Assembly (NCBI GenBank): GCA_026397725.1
Contig: JAPLUI010000063.1
Location: 1 to 56,862 of the forward strand
Source: Verrucomicrobiota bacterium
GTDB lineage: Bacteria > Verrucomicrobiota > Verrucomicrobiia > Verrucomicrobiales > Akkermansiaceae
Reading direction: 5' to 3'
Length of the DNA: 56,862 nt
In this document: one piece after another, positions 44,123-50,985 of the stretch
How the letters are laid out: each line of letters begins with the position of its first letter
How positions within the stretch are numbered: the stretch's first letter is position 1
Made by a program: the position numbers and the translations under genes
Notes under the pieces: generated by a model
The model's database searches: none
Seen by the model: only the letters and a program-made list of their open reading frames with translations
What the model was told of the DNA's origin: nothing

Positions 44123-47100
44123 AAAAGCTAGCATATATAATCGTCTGTATCGGTGTGGCGGCGAACGGTGTGGTCCGGGCGGCGGAGTCACCGGGAATCC
44201 CGATCGAGAGAATCGAGCCGACGCCATTGTTTCCGAAACCTGCGGAAGGCCAACCGCTCAAGCAATTGGCGCGGCTGCACGTGGATAACCCGGGCGAACC
44301 CGTTGCGGCTGTTGCCAGGGTGACGATGGGAGCCGGCAGTTCGGATACCCAGGATCTTGGCGTTGTCGCCAAAGGGAAGTCAGCGATCAACATCCTCATC
44401 CCGGACATGGCGGTGCCGGCTCCGGTGACGATTGAAGTCCTTGCCAAGGATGGAACGTCGCTGGCGGTGCGGAAGGCGGATTGGAAGCCGCAGAAGAAGT
44501 GGACGTTCTATGCCTGTTCCTACAGTCATCAAGACCTTGGCTTCGGCGATTACCCTCACCGGCTGCGCACCTCGATCCGGCACGAGAACATCCGGCTACC
44601 GCTGCGCTTTTGCCGCGAAACTGACGATTGGCCAGACGACGGGAAATATCGCTTCAACATCGAGACCAGCGAGCCGCTCACGAGTTTCATCAGTTTCAAC
44701 GGCAAAGAGACCGCGCGCGAACTGGCAACGCGGATGCGCGAGGGCCGAATCGGGTTGGGCGGCTTGCACAACACCGCCAACACCGAGCAGCTGAGTCACG
44801 AATTGATGGCGAGGCTGTTCTACATGAGCGGTCGCCACGCCGTGGATCTGCTCGGCGTCCCCGCCAGCAAGACGACTCAAAATGACGACGTCATCGGCCT
44901 GACCTGGCCGCTTGCCACCTACGCCAAGGAAGCCGGCTTCGACTACTGTTTTCACGGCTTCAACCGGCTCACCATGCCAAATGTCGAGAATGGACGATTC
45001 ATCAGTGATTATCCACCGTTGGACCGGGAGACTGGGCGCCACATATTCAGTATCGGCAATGAGCCGAACTTCTTCTGGCAGGGGCCTGATGGTCAGACGG
45101 TTCTGCGGCGGGCAACCACCTACGAGCGGCACGCGCTGATCAAGGGGCACTACGACCCCTCGCCTGAGTGGACGACGGTGCAGCGCGTCGAGTTGCTGAT
45201 CCAGGCCCACGAGAAGATGAAGTGGCCGTTCAGCACCATCCTGTCGCAGGACGGAAGCGACTTCACTCTGGCGTGGCGCAAGGTTGCCGACGCCGTGCAT
45301 CAATGGAACGCGCAGTACAGTTATCCCCGCCTGAAAGTGGCCACCTTTGACGACTACTTCCGTGCGATTGAAAAGGAAATGGCTGAGAAGAATATCAAGC
45401 TGAACACCGTTGCTGGCGATGAAAATAACCAGTGGTCCGATCAGGATTACGCCGCCGCCCGCGCGACGACCGAGGCCCGCCGGCTCAGCGAGGCCCTGCC
45501 GGCAACGGAGACGCTGGCCAGCATCGCCCATGCCCTTGCCGGTGGCGGCGACCAGTGGATCAACCTGTTCCAAGGCTATCACCGATTACTGCAATACTTT
45601 GAGCACACCAACGCGAAGGATACGCCCCGTGGCAACATGACATGGTATGAGACCGAGCTTCAAGAAAACCGCGAGATGGTCACCGAAGCCGCCAATTTTC
45701 AGCAGCAGGTGTTCACCAACGCCGCGCATCGACTTGCCAGCGTCGTCGCCCGAACCGGTGCGAAGAACCTCATCGTCTACAACCCGCTCCCTTATCCGCG
45801 CACCGACATCGTCCGGGCCAACATACCGGCGGCGGCGGTTGCAGACGACACCGGCAAAGAAACCACGGTGCAGCAATTGCCGGATGGGACGGCGATCTTC
45901 CTTGCCGAGAACGTCCCAGCCACCGGCTACAAGGTTTATTCGCTGACGGGCGAGCCGTGCGCCATCGTGGCCGCCGCTGACACCACAATGGAAAGCCGGT
46001 CCTATCGGATTCAGTTCAACCCCGCCACCGGCGCGCTCACCAGCCTCTTCGACAAAACGCTCGGCGTCGAACTCATCGAGACCAACGCCCCGCACGCCTT
46101 CAACGAATACCTCTACGAATTCCGCACCTGCACCGGCGGCCTGGACTACGATTCCCGTTGGAGTCACATGGAAAAAGCCGACTCCGTCACCGTCACCCGC
46201 GGCCCGGTCGCCGATGTGCTCACCGTCACCGGCAAAGCGGAAGGCGTGCGTGCGCTCAAACAAACGGTCATCCTCTACCACGACCAGCCGCGCGTGGAGT
46301 TCGGCATCTCGCTCGACAATGCGCCTTTCCACGGTCAGTTCACCCAGCAACACGAGGCGATCTTCGTCGCCTTGCCGTTGGCCGTTCCGAGCTTCGCCAT
46401 CCGCCACGAACTTCCCGGCTGCGTCGCCGAGCCTTACCGGCAACAGGTCGAAGGCAGCGCCACCTGCCACTACGCGATTCGCAGCTTCACCGATTTGTCC
46501 AACGACAAATACGGCGTCACCGTCAGTCCCGTTGAAGGCAGCCTTGTCTGTTACGGCGAGCCGACCACGACTCCACTCACTGGTAGCGAATATCACTTCA
46601 AACGCAACCGCACCTATCCCACAACCAGCCGGCTCTATCTGTATCTGATGAACAACATGTTCGATTGCAACATTGCCGCGGACCAGCAGGGGCCTGTGTC
46701 ATTCAACGGGTCCCTGCGCAGCCATGCGGGGGACTGGAAGACCGGAGGGGCTGATCAATTCGGGCGTGAAGCACAGCAGCCATTGATCTCCTGGAGGGCC
46801 GATGGAAAGAACAAAGGGAGTCTGGAATCAAGCGGGAGCTTCATGTCGGTCGATGTCCCCAATGTGATGTGCAGCGTGATAACGCCAGCGGAGATGAACG
46901 GGGACGGGTTGATTGTCCGGTTGAACGAGACCCAGGGTCGGGAGACAAGCGCGGTCGTTTCATTGCCGATGCTTCCGGAAATCAAGTCGGCCAGAATGGT
47001 GTCGCTGGTCGAGAACGATACAGGTGAAGTGTTGCCGGTAAACGGCAACTCGTTCCGTCTCACAATGCCGAAGTTTGGCGTCAAAACGGTTCGCGTTCGA

Positions 47101-47844
47101 TGCGGAGCGGCGTCAGTGAAGGTGAATGACCTGGTGGCACAGTCCGTGGCCGATATGCAGGTGGATCTTAAGTGGGATTTCAAGGGTGACGGCGTCAGCC
47201 ACTTTAACATTTACCGCGATACCCGGCCGGAGTGCGAGTCCACCATGCTGAATTTCATTGGCCAGTCGGCAGGGCCGGAGTTTTCGGATATCCCGCGGCC
47301 GAACATCGGGGGGTGGATCCGGAGTTGCCTTGTGCCTGGAACGAAACATTACTACCGCGTTGTTGCAGTGGACAGGGTGAACCATCGCATCGGAAACGGC
47401 AGTGTCGTTGAGGTCACGACTCTGGCATCGGGGGAGAAGAATCTGCCGCCCGTTGCCGTGGGGGGGGTGCGCCCGATTCTCGTCTCACCGATCACCCATG
47501 ACAACACCGTCAACTTGTTGTTCAGAACATCCTGTGAACCGGATGTCACGCAGTATGAAGTGCACCGGAGCACGGCATCGGGCTTTGTGGCGGGCACGAA
47601 TACCTTGGTTGGTGTCGTGAAAAGTGACGACGTTCCGCCACGCAGTGGTGGCTATGGCGAATCGCCGATTCAATACAAGAACAAGGACTACGATCATGCC
47701 ATGTGTGAGGACAAGTCTGTGGAGCCTGACACCCAGTATTACTACAAGGTCTGTGCTGTTGATGCCGCCGGGCAGAATGGGGCGTGCTCCGGGGAAGTTT
47801 CCATCCGCACGAAAGCGCAGAGTGTTCCCAAGATTGGTGAATGA
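44119..47844 (+). CDS. GH38-like alpha-mannosidase with two C-terminal FN3 domains (copy 2)
   Basis: A 1241-residue paralogue in architecture of the protein at 15425. The signal peptide ends near VVRA-A and a beta-rich N-terminal segment follows. CSYSHQDLGFGD carries the HxD motif (His137/Asp139). QNDDVIGLTW (Asp256/Asp257) is in the nucleophile position, and FQGYHRLLQYFEHTNA supplies histidines in the zinc-site region. A GH38 C-terminal beta domain (about 620-990; ESRSYRIQFNPATGALTSLF) and two FN3 domains (about 1000-1235) follow. Mannosidase activity is inferred from fold and motifs. The 4-base overlap with the PLP enzyme suggests one transcript. Confidence 0.75.
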   Translation: MKKLAYIIVCIGVAANGVVRAAESPGIPIERIEPTPLFPKPAEGQPLKQLARLHVDNPGEPVAAVARVTMGAGSSDTQDLGVVAKGKSAINILIPDMAVPAPVTIEVLAKDGTSLAVRKADWKPQKKWTFYACSYSHQDLGFGDYPHRLRTSIRHENIRLPLRFCRETDDWPDDGKYRFNIETSEPLTSFISFNGKETARELATRMREGRIGLGGLHNTANTEQLSHELMARLFYMSGRHAVDLLGVPASKTTQNDDVIGLTWPLATYAKEAGFDYCFHGFNRLTMPNVENGRFISDYPPLDRETGRHIFSIGNEPNFFWQGPDGQTVLRRATTYERHALIKGHYDPSPEWTTVQRVELLIQAHEKMKWPFSTILSQDGSDFTLAWRKVADAVHQWNAQYSYPRLKVATFDDYFRAIEKEMAEKNIKLNTVAGDENNQWSDQDYAAARATTEARRLSEALPATETLASIAHALAGGGDQWINLFQGYHRLLQYFEHTNAKDTPRGNMTWYETELQENREMVTEAANFQQQVFTNAAHRLASVVARTGAKNLIVYNPLPYPRTDIVRANIPAAAVADDTGKETTVQQLPDGTAIFLAENVPATGYKVYSLTGEPCAIVAAADTTMESRSYRIQFNPATGALTSLFDKTLGVELIETNAPHAFNEYLYEFRTCTGGLDYDSRWSHMEKADSVTVTRGPVADVLTVTGKAEGVRALKQTVILYHDQPRVEFGISLDNAPFHGQFTQQHEAIFVALPLAVPSFAIRHELPGCVAEPYRQQVEGSATCHYAIRSFTDLSNDKYGVTVSPVEGSLVCYGEPTTTPLTGSEYHFKRNRTYPTTSRLYLYLMNNMFDCNIAADQQGPVSFNGSLRSHAGDWKTGGADQFGREAQQPLISWRADGKNKGSLESSGSFMSVDVPNVMCSVITPAEMNGDGLIVRLNETQGRETSAVVSLPMLPEIKSARMVSLVENDTGEVLPVNGNSFRLTMPKFGVKTVRVRCGAASVKVNDLVAQSVADMQVDLKWDFKGDGVSHFNIYRDTRPECESTMLNFIGQSAGPEFSDIPRPNIGGWIRSCLVPGTKHYYRVVAVDRVNHRIGNGSVVEVTTLASGEKNLPPVAVGGVRPILVSPITHDNTVNLLFRTSCEPDVTQYEVHRSTASGFVAGTNTLVGVVKSDDVPPRSGGYGESPIQYKNKDYDHAMCEDKSVEPDTQYYYKVCAVDAAGQNGACSGEVSIRTKAQSVPKIGE

Positions 47845-47903
47845 ATGAATGACATTCCCGCGTCCGGCATCTGTTTGCGCAACTCACACCATTGTAAACT
47901 ACC

Positions 47904-48968
47904 ATGACTATGACCAGCAGAGAACGCTTTCTAACGGCTTTGACCGGCGGCACGCCGGACCGCGTCCCGATCGGCGACTACCTTTTCAGCCGCAATTTGT
48001 TGAAACGGGAACTCGACCATGTCCCGCAGCTTTACGAGGCGGATGCCCAGGTGAAACTTGCCACCAAACTCGGTCTGGATTGCATGTGGATCCCCATCAA
48101 CGGCTTCTGCGGCACCGAGGAGGCCGCCCACGCCGAGGGGGAACACTATCAGGATGAATGGGGCGTGACCTACATCAAGAACGGCTGGCCGATCATGGCG
48201 CAGATCGATGTGCCGGTCAAAAGCCGGGCGGACTGGGAACGTTACACCATGCCATCGCCCGATGCGCCCCACCGCCTCAAGATGCTTGCCGACGGCACCC
48301 GGGCGAACACCGGCGACCTCGCCATCCTCGCCGGCGTGCTCGGCCCGTTCACCATGATGTATTGGTATCTGATGGATCTGGAAACGCTGTCGCTCGCGGT
48401 TTACGACGATCCGGCGCTGGTGCATGAAATGAACGACGCCTTCGTCGGCTGGGCGCTTGCCTCCGCCGCGCGCGCTGCGGATCAGGGCGGCGTGGACGCG
48501 TTCAGCATCTCCGACGACTGGGGCAGCACGCGGGCGCTGTTGATGTCCCCCGCGCATCTCAGGGAGTTCTTCATTCCGCCGTTCCGCAAACTCGTGCAGG
48601 GGCTCAAGAGTCTCGGCAAACCCGTCATCATGCACAACGATGGCCAAATATGGGATGTGCTCGACGATCTGGTGGACACCGGCATCAACGGCTTCCATCC
48701 GGCCGAACGCGCCGCCGGCATGGACCTCGCCAAGGTCAAACAACGCTACTCCCGCCGCCTCTGCCCCATTGGCAATGTGGACAATAAATTCGTCATGACC
48801 ACCGGCACCCCGGCCGAGATCGAGGCCGAGGTCAAGGCGTGCCTGGCCGTTGGCAAGGTGGGCGGCGGGTATATCCTTTCCACCGACCACAGCATCCACG
48901 ACGGCATGCCTTACGAAAACATCATGGCCTATCTCGAAGCGGGGAAGAAATACGGAAACTATCCTTGA
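47904..48968 (+). CDS. Uroporphyrinogen decarboxylase (URO-D)-family protein
   Basis: 354 residues without a signal peptide. The N-terminal RERFLTALTGGTPDRVP motif and the barrel sequences DDWGSTRALLMSP, MHNDGQIWDVLDDL and GFHPAERAAGMDL match the MtaA/URO-D-like family found beside sugar genes in Planctomycetes and Verrucomicrobiota. The HNDG motif replaces the Cys-containing H-x-C-G of corrinoid methyltransferases, so a zinc-thiolate methyl transfer role is not supported. Haem synthesis is unlikely given the context. The ATG at 47910 is an alternative start. Function unknown. Confidence 0.82.
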   Translation: MTMTSRERFLTALTGGTPDRVPIGDYLFSRNLLKRELDHVPQLYEADAQVKLATKLGLDCMWIPINGFCGTEEAAHAEGEHYQDEWGVTYIKNGWPIMAQIDVPVKSRADWERYTMPSPDAPHRLKMLADGTRANTGDLAILAGVLGPFTMMYWYLMDLETLSLAVYDDPALVHEMNDAFVGWALASAARAADQGGVDAFSISDDWGSTRALLMSPAHLREFFIPPFRKLVQGLKSLGKPVIMHNDGQIWDVLDDLVDTGINGFHPAERAAGMDLAKVKQRYSRRLCPIGNVDNKFVMTTGTPAEIEAEVKACLAVGKVGGGYILSTDHSIHDGMPYENIMAYLEAGKKYGNYP

Positions 48969-48994
48969 CGACCAACCCCAGGATCACCGGCTAT

Positions 48995-49740
48995 ATGACC
49001 CTCGAACAGCGCGTGATTTTCCGCATCCGGAAGCGATTCGAATTGGTGATCGCCACGCTCGTCTCATCGCTGGCCGGGTTTCTTTTCGGCTACGACAACA
49101 TCGTCATCAGCGGCGCGATTGACTATCTCACGCGCTTCTTCCAACTCGACGCAGCGGGCACCGGCAGGGCGGCGGGCTGCGCGCTCATCGGCTGCCTTGC
49201 CGGCTCGGCCGGCGCGGGCGTGTTGGCGGCCCGGATTGGGCTGAAGAAAAGCCTCTCCATTTGCGCGGCGTGCTTCGCGCTGTCGTCGGCGGGCGTGCTG
49301 ATTGCCGGCACATTGACCCAGTTTGTCATCTAGCGGATGCTGGGCGGCGTCGGCATCGGCGCGGCGTCCATCCTTACGCCGATGTATATCGCCGAGATCG
49401 CGCCGACGCTCATTTGCGGGCGCTTGGTCACACTCTATCAACTCGGCATCGTCCTGGGAATCTTCTCCGCCGTGCTCGTGAACATGCTCATCCAGCACGC
49501 GGGCGATGACGCATGGAACACCGCCATCGGCTGGAAATGGATGTTCTTTTCCGGGGTGCTTCCGGCGGTGGTCTTCGGAGGCGTGATCCTGCTTGCTGCG
49601 GAAAGCCCGCGCTGGCTTATGAAAGTGGGCCGGCGAGCCGAGGCGCTGGCGGTGCTCACCCGGATCAACGGCAGCGCCATCGCGGAAAACGAGGCGCGGA
49701 GCATTCAGACCTCGCTCACCGAGGAGGAGGGAAAGTTCTC
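48995..49740 (+). pseudogene. MFS sugar transporter (SP/XylE-like) interrupted by TAG and 3' truncated
   Basis: It begins 27 bases after the URO-D stop. Transmembrane helices 1-6 are recognisable: FLFGYDNIVISGAI (TM1), a loop RIGLKKSL, PMYIAEIAPTLICGRLV and the PESPR-type motif AESPRWLMKVGR after TM6. An in-frame TAG (49331-49333) sits between QFVI and RMLGGVGIG, where the family has a residue before Arg. Homology continues in the same frame to about LTEEEGKF, then ends in unrelated sequence, so the cytoplasmic loop and TM7-12 are lost. The cargo was probably a pentose or hexose released by this locus. Confidence 0.85.
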
Positions 49741-49748
49741 GGAGTTAC

Positions 49749-49901
49749 ATGAATGCAGTGGTCGACGTTGCGGTGCCGGACGGCGCATCACTCAGGCTAC
49801 AGAAAGACAGCGGGGATGTGGGTATCAATCTGGATTTCATTACTCTCTCCTCCCCCAGTTCCGTCAAGGATATTCGGACATCTGGCCAAGGGGGGGGGTG
49901 A
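49749..49901 (+). pseudogene. Possible C-terminal fragment of a beta-sandwich protein
   Basis: A 50-residue frame containing VDVAVPDGASLRLQKDSGDV and GINLDFITL, resembling the last strands of a sugar-binding or glycosidase C-terminal domain. It directly follows the break of the transporter and ends at a run of nine G. The match is by eye only. Confidence 0.35.
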
Positions 49902-50348
49902 ATAATGTTTCGATTTCCGACACAAAGCGGTAACTGCTGAGAATGGCGACCAACCCCTTTTCTCACCCTGGGCAGTAGGCGATCAAGGCCGTGTCATCGC
50001 TCTGGCGACCTCCAAAGACTTGAGAAACAAATCCAACTAAAAGAACAGGGGTGAAATGCATGAAAAAGAAAACAAAGATTGCTCAAATCCATGAACACGT
50101 TTTTGTAAATACCGATCCGCGCCTCGGTGCCAGCCCGTCTCCTGAGTCCTTCACGGAAGTCTTCCGCAATTTCCTGCAGCCAGCGTTCGCGGCAGGCAGC
50201 TCCTTGCCAGATGGACCGCCTCAGCTCCAGTTGCATCTGGCAAGCAGCGGGGTTGAGTTCTTGCCGAGGGCGGAAGCCCGGCTTCCCCGACGAAGCAGAA
50301 CTGGACTCAGTCGCCCACGATCCGGAGCACGTAGTTCCTGCATCCGAC
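49902..50348. other. 447-base stretch without a convincing gene; contains a copied gene start and a palindrome
   Basis: At 50060-50092 the bases coding MKKKTKIAQI resemble 34455-34485, the signal-peptide start of the 1511-residue protein (KKTKKTKIAQI), but no signal peptide follows. A 7-1-7 palindrome GGAAGCCCGGCTTCC lies at 50272-50286. Open frames exist on both strands, but neither shows a recognisable family or good codon bias. Read as a gene graveyard between opposed gene sets. Confidence 0.5.
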
Positions 50349-50767
50349 TTATTTGCCATACCGCAACTCGAGTTGCACGTCGTCGGGATCGATCTTGTTA
50401 TCCTTGAGAAAGGTCTTGAGGCGATTCTTCATGGCCTGTTCGACCTCCGGGCTGGGTACCCGGTGATTGGGGGTGTATCGCTGATCCGCGAAGCCGTCAT
50501 TCAGGAGGGGCCTTGCGAGGAACTTCGGTCTCCAACGTCCCGCAAGCTGTCAGAGCCCTTGCGCAAGGCGCTGTGTTCCTCTGCGAGTTCCATCAGGAAC
50601 CCGCTCAGCTTGTTGTAGGCGTCGGTCGAGATGCCTTTGAATTCAACATGGATCTCGACATGTCCCGTGGGAAGGGGATGTGGCGACGAGACCTGAGGCG
50701 GTCGGCATCCCCAAACGAAGGTTGCGAGAAGCGCAGTCATGAGCATTTGTTTGTTCAGGCATTTCAT
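50349..50767 (-). pseudogene. Small lipoprotein gene with a frameshift
   Basis: The N-terminus carries a lipoprotein signal (MLMTALLATFVWGC, Cys in the lipobox position) followed by GHVEIHVEFKGISTDAYNKL. Near 50540-50560 the frame breaks. The plausible continuation, in another frame, is GRWRPKFLARPLLNDGF, then PSPEVEQAMKNRLKTFLKDN and DPDDVQLELRYGK, ending at TAA (50351-50349). The intact protein would have about 135 residues. Family not recognised. One sequencing indel would explain the break as well as decay. Confidence 0.55.
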
Positions 50768-50985
50768 TCTATTGAGGGTGGTTGGGTGGACTGCGGGAAA
50801 CTAGCGTCAAAGGGCGATCCGGCAAACGCATTCAGGTGGCTTCCCCCGTCCTTTCACTCGATCTGCCGGGTGTTCATCATAACAGGTGTGTATGGTTTGT
50901 TTTCATCACTCGTGGTCAGTTCCACTTGTCGGTGCGGAAACAAGACGCGGGTAGGCCCTCCTTACGTAAGTATCGTGATCCACTT

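Noticed and set aside
47904..48968. True haem-pathway uroporphyrinogen decarboxylase
   Set aside because: The sequence is of the divergent MtaA/URO-D-like group and lies in a glycan locus without other tetrapyrrole genes.
49331..49333. TAG as a recoded (pyrrolysine or suppressor) codon in the sugar transporter
   Set aside because: The gene also lacks its whole 3' half, so simple decay explains it, and TAG is used as a normal stop elsewhere in the window (for example 29602 and 40751).
49994..50359. 121-codon frame on the - strand overlapping the lipoprotein remnant, and the opposing + frame at 50051-50407
   Set aside because: Neither shows a family, signal peptide or convincing codon use; the + frame only shares a short copied start with 34443.
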